Shown here: positions 12,161 through 23,537 of the stretch, piece by piece
Numbering within the stretch: position 1 is the stretch's first letter
How the letters are laid out: every line of letters begins with the position of its first letter
Origin: Pelobates cultripes
Lineage: Eukaryota; Chordata; Amphibia; Anura; Pelobatidae
Direction: 5' to 3'
Length of the DNA: 64,000 nt
Assembly: GCA_933207985.1 (NCBI GenBank)
Contig: OW240914.1
Span: forward strand, 286,147,117 to 286,211,116
The notes under the pieces: model-generated
The model's database searches: none
Told to the model about the DNA's origin: nothing
What the model saw: only the letters and a program-made list of their open reading frames with translations
Made by a program: the position numbers and the translations under genes

Positions 12161-12567
12161 GGGAGCTCAATCAAGCCATTTCACTGTTAAATGACTGGTT
12201 CAATCCTCTCTGGGACAGGGTCTTCAAAAAAGTGTTTGTTATAACAGCATAGACCATCATTGGTCCTAAAGCTGGTAGGGAAGCGTTACAAGATATAATA
12301 TATAAGAGCTGTTTAGATGATGTTCTGGATAAGATATTAGAAGAAATGAAAAACCTGAAACCAAAACTGGTTTTGCTTGTATTTCATCATTTGTCAACGG
12401 GTCGTAAGAGCTTAGAGAATGCTACTGGTCATCCCATTATAGTAGTTATTGGTTTGATAAATAAGACAGTTTCAGACCTGATTGATGTTTCTTTACAATC
12501 TTCGTACTTCTATTATATAATTATCCTAGATACTAAGAATATGCTTAAGTTGCTTGAAGGTTTTTAA
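12160..12567 (+). pseudogene. Penelope-like element reverse transcriptase fragment
   Basis: The open frame around 12346-12567 and its in-frame upstream extension show the order of conserved blocks typical of Penelope-like RTs. First come D-D-V-L-D-K-I-L-E-E (about 12316-12345), then a decayed version of the PxFY.LPKIHKS block ending in KSLEN (about 12409-12420). Then TGHPIIVVIGLINKTVSDLI (compare the family pattern PGRPIVSGIGS.NE..S) and D-x3-LQS, and finally ILDTKNMLKLLEGF (family pattern Y.KDT..LL..LE). The frame stops at 12567 before the A box and the YxDD motif, and flanking DNA soon becomes unrecognisable. It is a decayed fragment with no expected activity. The Penelope assignment is by family pattern and was not tested by search. 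Confidence 0.65.
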
Positions 12568-14090
12568 TGGACACCTGATTTTCAAAAATACTAATAAAAT
12601 ATTGTATATTTATTACTACTATGATAAACAAATTAATATATATACCATAAGTAGTGTTATTCACTTATTAGTAAAATACATCTTACCCTCTGTAGAAGTG
12701 ATACAGTCTACTAGTTTACTATCACATGGGCCAAGCTCATTGTTCAAGCTCTATTCGGGAGACCATGTCTGAGACTTTAAGGATGTGAAGAGAGACAAAT
12801 ATCTGTCATTAAATCTTTATAGCTGTCTTCCTGTCTTAGTTGTGAATGCAAGTAATAACTCCTTCTGAAAGCATTTTGTTTATCTACTGGCTCTTTTTTA
12901 AAAAAAAATAAATGTATTTCCAGAGTTTAAAAATAAAGGAGAATATGTGGTTGTCAGTGATGTGATTGGGACCTGCCTGATATATGTCAATGTGAAATAC
13001 TCTTTCCATTATGGTACAAGGAAGCCGAATTGATTTCTATCTCTAAAACTCGGATTTGTTTGTCTCTTTATTTACTTTATTTATGATTTTCTATACCCCC
13101 CATAATAATACAATTAAGTGAAGAGCATCTACCAGTTTTGTGACATGACTCTAGATTAGGGAGCAAGGTTTTAAGTGGCTGTAGGTTTGTAAGGAGATCA
13201 TATTGGGTGCAAAATTGTCATCTGTTGTTTTAAGTTTTTTTTTCAATCATGCATTGGTTTGGTGGAAGACCAAGAGGATGTTGCGAAACATAGTAAATTT
13301 TCTTCTAGTGGCACACTGCAAATTAATAATATGAAAAATGAAACGCGCACCAATATTGCAATAGAATATTACGTTATTTAGCATGACAATGCCACACATA
13401 AAGAAACCAACCATAAGTGATAAAGCTAAAGAATAAACCACTAAATATGCACTTATTAAACCCATAGCCTACTGGAGACACAAGACTGAACCCCAATGTT
13501 TTGGTATTTCAGCATTTGGCATATATTTATTGGTATTATAAAGTGAAATTAAGATTGAAGGTCAAGGTAGCTAATTCAGAAAAGTCTTAAAAGCATCTAT
13601 ATTTCCAGTGTGGCTATTTTGGTCTAAAAATTAGAATTTCACTTTCATGAATAATGCTAAATGTGTTCTACGTAAACATTCTCAACTATTTATCTGCCAA
13701 CATTCAAATGGTCTTCCTGGGATATTTTGTTAATGCATATATTAATCTTCTCTGCAGTACCATATGAAAAACTTTCCCATAGTTCAACATTCTTGTCTAA
13801 GCTTTATATTTAATTTTCCATGAAGAGTTAGCATTAGTTGAACATTACTCATAAAGACGACCTGATTAACATTTTACCCTAGAACACATTCTGCAGAATA
13901 GTGTATTATCCCTTCCTGTAGCTAACCACAGGTATATATTAAGCTTACTAGTGAAAATGTATATAAATAAAATCCTATACTATATAATATTTATTTTTAA
14001 ATTAATAATAAAACCATGGCTGGTTTCTAGTGACAGATCCTTTTTAAATCCATACTTTAGTTAAAAAAAAAAAGAAGCTGAATCTAGATA
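12568..14090. other. No gene; AT-rich
   Basis: May contain more decayed Penelope sequence just after 12567, but it is not recognisable. A TGGCTATTTTGGTCTAAAAA fragment at about 13612 belongs to an old dispersed repeat also seen near 20.5-20.7 kb. No credible coding sequence. Confidence 0.45.
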
Positions 14091-14144
14091 TATTATTATT
14101 ATTATTTATAAAGCGCCAACAGGCTTCGTAGCACTGTACAATGC
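14091..14144 (-). repeat. Anuran GCGCTATATAAATAAT-type repeat, copy 1
   Basis: ATTATTTATAAAGCGCCAAC followed by a CACTGTACAATG end. This is the reverse complement of the copy at 14782-14851, and the two face each other about 640 bases apart. Confidence 0.75.
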
Positions 14145-14145
14145 G

Positions 14146-14640
14146 TTAATTTTGTCGACTTACAATTTTAGTCCAGTTGTAGTCGACTAAAATGTTTGAA
14201 ACTTAGTCGACTAAAACTAAAACAATTCAGATGACTAAAATATGACTAAAATTAAAAAGGCTTTTTTTTTGTTTGTTTTTTTAAAACTAGATTGAAATTT
14301 TCTGCCAAAATGAACACTGCACAAGGGGGCTGTGGAAGGGGCAAAAGAATCCAGGGCTTAAGATAGGAGGACACAAAGAGGCACAGAAGGGCTGGGAAAT
14401 GGGCATAAATGACAGATAGAGGCTTTAACTAAAACCATTAGATTTTAGTTGTGTCGAATAAAATCTACTGGAGATTTAGTCGACTAAAATAGACTAGACT
14501 GACACTAAAACAATTCAGATGACTAAAATAGACTAGACTGACACTAAAACAATTCAGATGACTAAAATAAGACTAAAACTAAAATGTTTTTTTAGTCATA
14601 AGACTATGACTAAAACTAGTTTGAAATTTACTGCCAAAAT
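14146..14640. repeat. GACTAAAACTAAAA-type repeat with internal tandem duplication
   Basis: Built from phrases such as AGTCGACTAAAACTAAAACA and ATTCAGATGACTAAAAT. At about 14483-14570 a unit of roughly 40 bases (GACTAAAATAGACTAGACTG plus ACACTAAAACAATTCAGAT) is repeated in tandem. The Thr/Lys-rich frames it creates are artefacts. Confidence 0.7.
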
Positions 14641-14648
14641 TTACCCTG

Positions 14649-14673
14649 GTACACACACACACACACACACACA
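14649..14673. repeat. (CA)n microsatellite
   Basis: Perfect CA dinucleotide run. Confidence 0.95.
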
Positions 14674-14781
14674 CATTTAGAGTCCATTTATTGCCAGCAA
14701 TATTTAATAGGGAATAACAATTTCTTGAACATCAAATTCTAAAAAAAAAAGAAGATATTTATATTTTGATACCATTTTACC

Positions 14782-14851
14782 CATTGTACAGCGCTACGGA
14801 ATTTGTTGGCGCTATATAAATAATAAAATAATAATAATAATAATAATAATA
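14782..14851 (+). repeat. Anuran GCGCTATATAAATAAT-type repeat, copy 2
   Basis: CATTGTACAGCGCTACGGAA, then TTGTTGGCGCTATATAAAT, then an (AAT)n tail. It is inverted relative to the copy at 14091-14144 and directly abuts the 3' end of the DIRS-like remnant. Confidence 0.8.
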
Positions 14852-14879
14852 ACTAGTGCTTTTAAAAGTATACACATAT

Positions 14880-15513
14880 ACTGAAAGCAGGCCCCATGGG
14901 CATGACTTACAGCCACAAATGGCCCTCTAGGGATTGCAGAATTCAAATAGCCCAATTGGGAGCCCCTCGAACCTGATCCACCAGAGATGACAACCTGAAG
15001 CTTGGGCACCGGCAAGTGAAACACTCTTAGCCAACTGTATCTAAATCCCCAAAAAGAAATAATCGTACTAGTGCCCTCCGTTTTCTCCTCAGCCTCTGGA
15101 ACCCCAAAATTCGCCATAACCCTATGAAAGTGGAACAACAAGTAATTAGCCAGACCGACAAATAAAAAGTCGAGGAGATGGTGAAGGAGGAAAGAACAGC
15201 CTGACACCCGCGCCATGATCCATTCCATCAAGGAACTGAAAACTTCAAAATAAAAACAAGAAATCGAACAACCCATGAGATTTCACGTCAAAGAAAAATC
15301 ACCCTGAAACTGACAACCCAACAGATGAAAACAATCCGGGTGAACTGGCAGTAACCGAAAAAGCAGACTGGATATCGGACTTCCCCGGGCCCCGGGTCCT
15401 GTTCCGCGAACCAAATCCAAGGCCCGATCGAAAGAAGTGTGCCGCACCCGAAAGTCCTCCTTTGAAATCCCATCGTGAACCGAGGACCGACAGGTAAGAC
15501 AGATTTCCGTCAT
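14880..15513 (-). pseudogene. DIRS-like reverse transcriptase, inactivated
   Basis: Two collinear frames (15513-15283 and 15276-14812) are in the same phase and are separated by an in-frame TGA at 15282-15280. The first holds TSFDRALDLVRGTGPGAR and FRLLPVHPD...LLGCQFQG. Between them a local frame disturbance hides the expected KSDIQSAF block in another phase. The second starts at GCSISC and continues FEVFSSLMEW to HHLLDFLFVG, where family members have Y-L-D-D-F-L-F, so a catalytic Asp is replaced by Leu. It then continues through GVPEAEEKTEGTST. Similarity ends soon after SQLGYLNSAIPRGPF. No function is expected. Confidence 0.75.
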
Positions 15514-15717
15514 ACGCCCAAGCTCAACCTCCTTCCTTAGTTTGGCTGCCAGGACCCCTCCTTACCCCAAACCAAGGACAGGTTAGGCGCAATGATGCCT
15601 CTCCCGATGGGGAATGCCTGAGATAGAGTGTGAGTCACGGCACCAGTCTTTCCGCCCTCACTGGCGTCCTCTCCCCGAGGAACATCATCTTTGGACGCAA
15701 ACTTCGGGAGGGGTTTT

Positions 15718-15840
15718 CACCTCTTAAAACAATGGATGGCTGGGTGAGCCACACCACAGTAGAAGCACTCATGCTTAAACCTCCAACTGCTGTACCCTCT
15801 GCAGTGGCTCTCGTTAAAGGGCCAACAGATTCCCTTCTTG
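15718..15840 (-). pseudogene. Gag C-terminal Cys/His cluster of the DIRS-like element
   Basis: The minus-strand frame reads GICWPFNESHCR, a spacer, FKHECFYCGVAHPAIHCFKR, then TGA. Spacing of C and H residues (C-x7-HC, HEC-x2-CG-x4-H-x3-HC) matches the zinc-binding tail of DIRS gag proteins, which binds nucleic acid. One Cys expected in the middle appears lost (GYSSWRF). Part of the larger remnant. Confidence 0.65.
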
Positions 15841-17290
15841 TGACCCACCGAGGCTCTTCCGGAAGTGCCGGCGGCCGACAGAAAATAAGATGCAGATGGA
15901 CGTCAGGGATTAATGAGAAGCAACCACAGGTTTCCCTCTTGCACACCGAAATCCAGGTTTGGCCTAACTATATTTATTTATTTTTTCTAAACTGCTGGTC
16001 GTATTTAAACCAGCATTGCCCCCTGTACTCCTTATAAGCCCCCCAAAATCCAAATACAAAAACAGTGACCGGGCCTTTTCTGGAAACCTAGCTGATAGGA
16101 TGCTAGCATAGGTGGCAAATCCTTGCACCCACTTCCCAAAGGTATGGGGGAGCTGCTAACCTTTTTCGCCCTCGGCCGCATCACACTGACGCGGTCTATC
16201 TGACGCGGCCTATCTGCTGACTCCTTGTCAAACGGGACCAAGGAGAGTAGGTCCACATACTCACCCTTAAGTATCTTTTCTCTCACCTCCAAAGACACAT
16301 GTAACCCCAGGGGGGCAATGTCACAGACTCAACTCACCTCACCTGTACCTGAAAGGGTAGCCCCAAAGGGAAGCGCTGAGCCCTGTGCGTCGCCCGCTGC
16401 CCCAACGGTCCCCGCAGGTGCCAACCGGCCAAAAATAAACGCAGCAATTTCACCAATTCTCCTTGACCCCCCCCACTAGCCCTGAGTCCCCCCCTAACTC
16501 CTGTCAAGCGTGAGCGCACTGCAACTCATGGTTCAGGAGAAGGAGTCTCTCCATCCCAGGTTCCAATTCTGTCCTTCGTGCTCTGAGGGTGCTGCAGTTT
16601 GCCTGCCTGCTGTTCCACCAGGGGAGCGGTGGCTCACACCCCAGGGAGTTCCGGTCTGTCCATGCCGGGCATGTGGAGGGGAATCCTGCATCCCTCCCTG
16701 GTGCTCCTTCGCCTCCAGTCCAGAAGCCATCGAGATCTTCCACCGACCCGTTACCACCTGTTGGCCTGCCCCACTTGCTGTGCTCCTCCTCTGATTCCCC
16801 AGTCAAAGGAGCTCTGGGACTTCCGGGATCGGCGCGGGCCTGTGACGTCTGCATTCCGGAACGTGCAGACATCACCAACGCTCTTCCTGCGTGCGGCGGC
16901 ACACACCAATGTCACTTCCGAAGCCACCGGAATAGAAGGGTGAGGACTGCAGGACCACACCTCGCCTCCGGCACCATCTTGGGGACCGCCATCTTGCCTC
17001 CCAAGCCCAACCCAGCCACCCTGACTTCCACAGCACCTACTGCCATTCCTCCGCCTCGTGATGCCCGCATCCTGCCGCCTGGAGCCAGCCTCACTCGGCC
17101 CTGGACCTTCTAGCAATACTACAACCCTGGACCTCCGCACCGGACTAAGGGACAGTCTGGAATGCCCACTCCTGGTCTGCACCGGCCCCTCCTAATCAGC
17201 CTGCTCACCCTGGACACTGTGGAGCAGCGAGTTGAAGGGTTCAACCCCATGGGTCCTCTGGAAGACCTGCAATAGGGTAAGCAGGGCCTC

Positions 17291-20200
17291 CTGTACGCTC
17301 AGTAAAAGGTAAAAGTAATTTCTGTCTTTTTATTTATTTTTTTAAGAGAAACAGCACTGCCAGGTTCCTTCAGGGAGGGAAACTCAATTTAATAAAGTAA
17401 TTTTTACAGGGACTACCAGAGTAAAGACATTGCCAGGCTCCCTCAGCATTGTTCACCAGTAGTCTGGTAATCTTTCCCAGAATTCCCATCTTCAAACTGT
17501 AAAACCAACTGTATCCTTTTGGTTGCTTTGCCAATCCCTCAGGGGACCAGTCATGCTCCCCCCTCCCTCTTCGCTGCAGGGGTTGGCCTAGAGTCACAGA
17601 GTTCTGGGCCTAGCACATGGCCTTTGCTATGTTGCATAATCCACTATATGTCACGACAGGCCTGTCAACACATCTTGCAAACTCTCCTGAAGTTGTCTAA
17701 GCAGTATATGAGATAAACTCATTCCGCTTCCTTGAAGTCTAAAAGACATGACAGGTGGATGGATTAAGTAGTTAAAAGGTCACTGAATTTGAAAATAAGC
17801 AAGATGTGTATGGCAGGAAATGCCTTGATACATGGAACTAACACTCCGCACTGGAAAATGAACTTTACACTCGCTTTTCTGCACCATTTAGTGAAATGCT
17901 TGAGAATGTATTCCTTTGATACGTTGCTTTAGACCGACTAAGACATGGTTTAGCATGCCTGCAGGCCACTGACGAAATTACCCCCTGCTGTTTTAAGCCG
18001 TTACTGAAGTGTATTGTCCCTTGTAACGTTGTTAAACAGAACCTAGTTAGTGCCAAAACTATCACCATGGATTCAGACAAGGAAATATCACAGATACTAG
18101 AGTAGTTGCCATTGACAGCGTTAGATCGCATAACTGTGAAAACTTTATACAGAATTACGCAGTCTTTTATTGTAGTCAGGATTATTCCCTTTGCATTATA
18201 CACACATGTATATCAAACTATTTTAATGATTTTCTTTGTTTAAGATCCAATAAAGGCTTCTTCAGTTTGATGGTAAAATGAAGAGGAAACAAATAAAAAG
18301 TATAAGTCTGGTCCCTTAATCCCTAAAGTATTATCAGCAGCTTTCTATGATAAAGTCTCATTTGCAAAGGAAGGCTGCAAATCGTTACCACTTTAGCATG
18401 TTTTAGAGACACAGAAAGGGCCACTTATCCTTTAACAGAAAAAAAATGGATTGCTCACATTTAAAACAGTATGCTCATAGCTCTTTATTATTAGATGTAA
18501 TTCTTAAAGTAGAACTGATGTTCTTCTAAATCCTTCATTTTACATTTGTTGTAGTGTTCACAGATAAACTGTATTTCTATATTTGTAGTAACAATCTACC
18601 TTATCTGTCATCTGTCTATCTGTGAGAGCAGCCATATTAATAACCTTTCACAAAATGTGCATAATTATTTTTCTCTCTTGCTGATTGGTTTAACCAGCAT
18701 TACAAGGCAGTATGCCAAGAATGGATATAATCATCTGTCTATCTAGCAGTCTGTCTGACTGTCCTGGACAGTGTCTTCAGTGCTTGCTTGTGCAATGCAT
18801 GTAATACGTGTGAACATTAAATGCATTTCAGGATGGAAATATCGAGACATGGGCCTATCAGAACAGTGTCACTATGACATTCTGCGACCAGAGCAATGCA
18901 ACTTCAGATATGATTGTTTAATGTGAAGAGCAAGGTTTCTTTGTGCATAAGAATTTTGTGAAATGATCTACATTATACAAGAATTACATGCATATTCAGA
19001 CCATGCTCCTCATGTGAGTTTGATGTCTTTCTTATGACGCCCCATATTGCTGTAGCATTCTGACTACCCTGCATGGTGTGGTACCTGCATGGGTAATAGT
19101 AAACTGAAATTTCTATTATGGAATCAAACAGAGACATATGCAAAGGTTACTAAAGAATCTATCTGAGCAATTTAGTAAGTTGTTTGGCACCAATTTATCA
19201 TTCTTTCACCCTTCAGTACTCAATAGCTTCCCGTAAGCTGTGCCAGTGCCAGAACAGCTTTGGCACTAACTCGCTGAATGATTTGTGTGGTTACTTGGGT
19301 AAGGTCATTCTTTTCTGCTGTCGGTTTACTGCAGTAAAATTGAGAATCGACTTGCGGAGATTAGTAAAATAAATATGAATGTAAGATTTATGTTTACAAA
19401 ATTGAAAGGTGTGCATTCTACTTTTATGTAATTTGTCTATAACAATCAAGCAAATAACTGATTGCCATAATGAAGTTATAATGAAATGTGAGCCACATCA
19501 TTGTGCTCTTAGAAACTATAATTGAGATACCCATGTCATTGTAGTCCACCAGGCTCTCAATTCATCCATCCATTGGAACGCCTATAGACCAAAACCATAA
19601 AATACAATGGTATATACTGTGTTACTGCGGTTGCTTTCTTCTTCCATACTGAGGACCCAGCTTTGTCTCTGTTATGAAGCTTTTTTTATGGAGGCAGTAG
19701 GGAGACAAACGCCCCTTTGGTAGTCACCAGGCTATTGCTGGAAATGTCCAAACACTGCCGAAAACATGTGTTTCACAAAGATCTGAGCCTTCCAGCACAT
19801 GTTGCTCTGAGGTCTGGTTTCTTGAAAAGGCAACACTTGATAGACTGCCATCTGTAGACTACAACTGCTGCAACGCAAATGCAGCAAATTTGGTGAACAC
19901 AAGAAGACACTGTCTGAAGCAGCAGACAGACAGCTAAGGTAACCATCAGAAACTATCTTTTTGTTAAAATCACTGTATCCTGATGATATTAGAGATGACC
20001 AGAACCTGTGGCTGACTGTTTCCAGCGTAACAGCATCAGTTTATAGAAAACGTGCAAGTCTGTTCTAGAGTTAACAGGCATGTGAAAATATCTAAATAAA
20101 TGTAAGCAGTAATAATACTTAATTAAATAACACATTCTATTCCCCATGTTTATCTTCATTATCCTGCTGCTCTCAGTGCCAGGGATATTTTAAAGACTGT

Positions 20201-21930
20201 AGAAGATCACAAAAAGGACCCATTGAGGGATAAAATCTGTCCATAGTTGGAAGCACAGATATGAAAATCTGCAGAAATTTGAAGCAATCCAGTGGACAAT
20301 TACAAATTCGAAGTAATCCAGTGGACAATTTCAACCATTGGCAGTCGTGAAATGTCAGTTTTAAGTGAACACTTTGGGTATTTTCTTAAATGTATAAAAT
20401 AATGCAATGAGTAGCCTTGATTGGATTGCATTGTAGTGAATGTGTGCAAAAAAAGGTGCATTTTTCTGTCTGTATTCCTCTTTCTACATCACAAGAGTTA
20501 TTCACAAAAGTAAGAATTTCAAATTTAAGGTCAAAATAGGCAAACCTAAAAAAAATTTCTTAGTCAATTATGTTTCAAGTACGGCCTTAAAAGTTTATTT
20601 TACTTTGAACAGAAACATCTGACTTTAAAGTGCCTATGTGAACTGCTTACCTTTACAGAATTATTTACGAAAGTGAGAATTCAGAATGAATTTTGAATTT
20701 AAGGTCAAAATAGCCAAATAGTATAATCTAAGCCAGCTATGCCTTTATTTCGACTACTCAGACTTTATGTTTAAAATAGTAAATATCCTTGTTAGTCGAA
20801 TGGAGAAAACACTGCACCTGTACTCATTGCTAATATATTGTACATGCATGTTTCCTTCATTCTTTCAAAATTTTAAAGTGTGAGACCATTGATTGGCTAA
20901 GATGTCCCCGCCACTTCTGGATGTAAGAATGCCACTGGTGGAGAATTCAACTTTGACACAATTTTTACCCCAAAGTTAGAGATGGAAGATAGGCAAGCAG
21001 TGACACATTGCAGGACGGCAGGGGAGAGGTCCAGGGATGAGAGATATATCTTGGTGTCATCAGCTTACAGGTGGTATTGGAATCCAAATGAGGTAATAAG
21101 TTTCCCAAGAAAGGCAGTATAAAGAGAAAATAGATCCATGCATTACCATGTTTGTTGAATAGACTTCATACAGAGGTATTCACCAAACTTCGAGCTGTAA
21201 TCAAATACACTCCAAACGGCAAAATTTATACCATAACCATGAGACTATAGCTGATTTGAAGAATTTTTCCGGATGAGCATTTTTTCCACAATTTTTTCAA
21301 TTTGTATTTAATTTACTACAATTCAGAGTTTAGTGACCAACACTGTCATAGTTTAGAAAATAACACTTCCCTTTTATAGCAGTACAACATTGTTGCTCCA
21401 TGTTATGGCAGACCTTAATACCAATCTATGAAAACCAATTCTGGGACAAACTGTTATGTGTGGGAGCAATCAGCAGGAACATTATAAATGTGGCACTTTG
21501 AATAAAATAGAATCGTTATGGAACAAGATAAAGGCAAAAAATAGATATTCTCTTGAAAAATGCTAAATCTTGAGATACATTCTAATAGTTTTCATGGTGA
21601 TTGCTTCTTATTTAGCTCTTTACAATTGAATAGCACCTGTTTTGCTTTGAAAAATGTGTCCCACCATCCTCTCCTGATGCAGAGCTGGTAATACACAGTC
21701 ATGACACTGAGATTCCAAACATAAATTGTTGGGTGACACTAGGTTCTAAGAGCTTCTGTACTGTATTCTTTGTCAAGTGAGAAATCTTGTGCCATTCTAC
21801 CTTTTAATCCCTTACCGACAAGGGAAATATTGGTATATCAAAGGCTAACATACATTCAAGACATGTGATGTACCGTTACGTCCCTTACGAGAAAGCACAT
21901 TCCAAGAAGTACACATCATTCTTGCCACTA
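17291..21930. other. 4.6 kb with no gene recognised
   Basis: Unique-looking DNA. Small items: a direct duplication of a TCCAGTGGACAATT phrase at about 20290 and 20319; old dispersed-repeat fragments at about 20505-20715 (GAGAATTTCAAATTTAAGGTC-like, repeated twice); and a repeat-like patch at 21000-21130 containing GGTGTCATCAGCTTACAGGT. No exon of the neighbouring genes expected near PPARGC1B was recognised. Confidence 0.45.
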
Positions 21931-22131
21931 TAGACCTCGATTTAATATTAATTGGATTAACTTTTAAATTGATTTAATATTTTCATATCTTGATTTTTTT
22001 TGTATAGTCTGTATATATATAAATATATATATTTTTTTTCCTTTTAATATTTTGAAAAATCAGTTTAAAAGTTTATCCAAAAACATTGATTTATTTGAAA
22101 AGCCTATCCAAAAATATTAAATCGAGGTCTA
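21931..22131. mobile_element. TA-flanked MITE with long inverted repeats
   Basis: The termini are GACCTCGATTTAATATT (21933-21949) and its exact reverse complement AATATTAAATCGAGGTC (22113-22129). Each is flanked by TA (21931-21932 and 22130-22131), the duplication typical of Tc1/mariner-like and some other DNA transposons. Complementarity continues imperfectly inward through TTAAATTGATTTAATATTTT-like sequence around an AT-rich centre. No coding capacity. Confidence 0.8.
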
Positions 22132-23309
22132 ATTTTTTTTTTAAATAAGAAGAAAAATATATATTTTTAATTATATATTATATATTTTTAAATATATTTT
22201 TAATTAAGTCATTAATTATGGCTGACTTTTCCAGTAAAATGGCTAGTTCAAATGGCTCAATATACCCAATATGAAATACTCCGGATTTTCTTCTTTTTAT
22301 GAAGGTAGGTGTTTAAGGAGTGAATTCTCTAACTCTAAATGCCTAAAAATGGGATAAATGCCAAATTCAAAGCCTAAAAACTGAAAATTTGGACCTGTAA
22401 TATCACAAAAACCAGTACAAAAAAAATAAAAAGTAAAAAAAAATCTATGCAGGTGTAGCACTCACATTCTAACTTTCAAAAGTGAAATTGGACATGGTCT
22501 TTAATTTGGCCCTGTAATGTCACTAAAGCAGGCAGACCTGTATGTGGGGGTATTGTTATACTTGGGAGATGATGCTGAACAGAAGAACAGGAGATTTTTA
22601 TTGCTGTATCATAAATCAAGGTTACACAATGCACACTAAAATACAATGTTGAGGTGGGTGTGCATAAATAAATAAAAACAAACAAAAAAAAACCACAAAA
22701 ACATTTTACAAGACAATTTGAGAATACTTGGGGAAAAGGTTACATTTAAAATGCCAAAATTATTCCTAATAAATTCTCTGGGTAGACTTCTTTTAAAAAA
22801 TAAATACTTTTAAGTGGCAGTTTTGCATTTTGCAACTACCACTAAAAAGAATCAGTTCCTGTATACCAAGTTTTGAAAACTTCAAGAATTAAAACATTAC
22901 ATTTCTTCTTGTAATATGTAACCTATAAATAGCAGTACAGGTGAAAATTCTTGTTATATGAGGTATTCTTAAATTACTTATATCAGGATAATATCAGGAT
23001 AAATAAGTGGAATTTTTCCTCAGTTGCACTACTTGTGCACATATGATAACATGCAAAAGTGTAAAAATAAAAAAAAGTACTGTATTGTGTATTGTATTAA
23101 TACTAAATAATAAGTTATGTATACATATAGGGTATCCCAAGAAAGCACTGCTTTCTTTAAAAAAAGAAACATATAACATGTGTGAACACACTAAAAGAAA
23201 CGAGGGAAAGTGCAATTAAATAAGCACAGAGCAAAACTTGAATAATTGCTTTTGACTTTTTTTTTTTTTTGTGCAAAAGAAAAAAATGTAAAATAAAACA
23301 TTGCTATTC
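22132..23309. other. AT-rich region just upstream of the PPARGC1B exon
   Basis: Mostly A/T-rich with A runs (about 22427-22443, 22684-22693) and a T run at 23259-23270. No gene was recognised. Distal promoter elements could lie here, but no specific site can be supported. Confidence 0.45.
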
Positions 23310-23459
23310 CTAGAGGGTTAAGCAGGGCTGTCAGGGAGCCCTCCTGCCCCTCCTCTTTAGCCGGCTGCACTGCCCTCCCATTTGCCGGCTCCCTTCCTCC
23401 TCCTCCTCCTCCTCACTGTGCTCTGTGCCTCCCAGGCTCTGAGCTGCACTCGCTGGAAG
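23310..23459 (+). promoter_or_regulatory. PPARGC1B: Probable 5' UTR / proximal promoter of PPARGC1B
   Basis: Base composition changes abruptly here from A/T-rich to C-rich, ending at the start codon. It contains a pyrimidine tract with six CTC/CCT triplets (about 23395-23414). The frame of the start codon is closed upstream by TAG at 23358-23360, and no ATG lies between that stop and 23460. The transcription start is not visible; a weak A/T-rich TAAAATAAAA lies at 23289-23298. The role is inferred from position. Confidence 0.5.
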
Positions 23460-23531
23460 ATGGCGGACTGCAGCACATTGCTGGATGAAGATCTTGAGTC
23501 TTTCGTGTTTAACTATCTGACTGACAGCCCG
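23460..23531 (+). CDS. PPARGC1B: PPARGC1B (PGC-1 beta) coding exon 1
   Basis: Encodes 24 residues, MADCSTLLDEDLESFVFNYL followed by TDSP, then an exact GTAAGG donor at 23532. The mammalian PGC-1 beta protein, as I recall it, begins with the same pattern (M-A-x-D-C-x-x-LLDE-x-L-x-SF-x-x-NYL-x-D), and its first exon ends at the same point in phase 0, so about 15 of 24 residues match with a two-residue gap. PGC-1 alpha and PRC do not start this way. PGC-1 beta is a nuclear coactivator of ERR, PPAR and NRF1 targets driving mitochondrial biogenesis and fatty-acid oxidation. This exon opens its N-terminal activation domain; the LXXLL and RNA-recognition parts lie in later exons outside the window. 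The start codon context is strong (AAG before ATG, G after), and an upstream in-frame stop supports it. Confidence 0.85.
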
Positions 23532-23537
23532 GTAAGG
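23532..23537 (+). promoter_or_regulatory. PPARGC1B: 5' splice site of PPARGC1B exon 1
   Basis: CCG|GTAAGG matches the donor consensus and leaves the frame in phase 0, as expected for this exon. Confidence 0.85.

Larger units (their letters stand above)
14862..17290 (-). mobile_element. DIRS-like retrotransposon remnant (gag and RT), truncated
   Basis: A GC-rich island read on the minus strand. In order from 17290 downwards: a GC-rich 5' region of unclear coding status (about 17290-16300); a gag core with CHLC/YASILSARFPEK- and YDQQFRK-like phrases (about 16115-15970); a Cys/His cluster of the gag C-terminus, CWPFNESHC...HEC..CGVAHPAIHC (15840-15718, ending in TGA); and an RT (about 15510-14880) with FRLLPVHPDCFHLLGCQFQG, GCSISCFYFEVFSSLMEW, HHLLDFLFVG and NFGVPEAEEKTEGTST. 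This motif set fits DIRS/YR-type RTs. RNase H and tyrosine recombinase are absent, so the element is 3'-truncated at about 14862. Stops and frameshifts are present, and the catalytic D-D pair reads L-D. It is dead. Confidence 0.75.

Noticed and set aside
16589..17113. 174-codon plus-strand open frame
   Set aside because: It lies antisense in the GC-rich DIRS-like remnant, is Pro/Ser/Arg-rich without domains, and overlaps similar frames on both strands. Length is explained by GC content.
17865..18203. 112-codon minus-strand frame in the upstream flank
   Set aside because: No domain pattern recognised; a frame of this length is expected by chance in 64 kb.
23382..23459. Leucine-rich, signal-peptide-like extension in frame with the PPARGC1B start
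   Set aside because: The frame opens only after TAG at 23358-23360, and the codon at 23382 is TTG, not ATG. The leucines come from a CTC repeat in the 5' UTR, so the ATG at 23460 is the first in-frame start.
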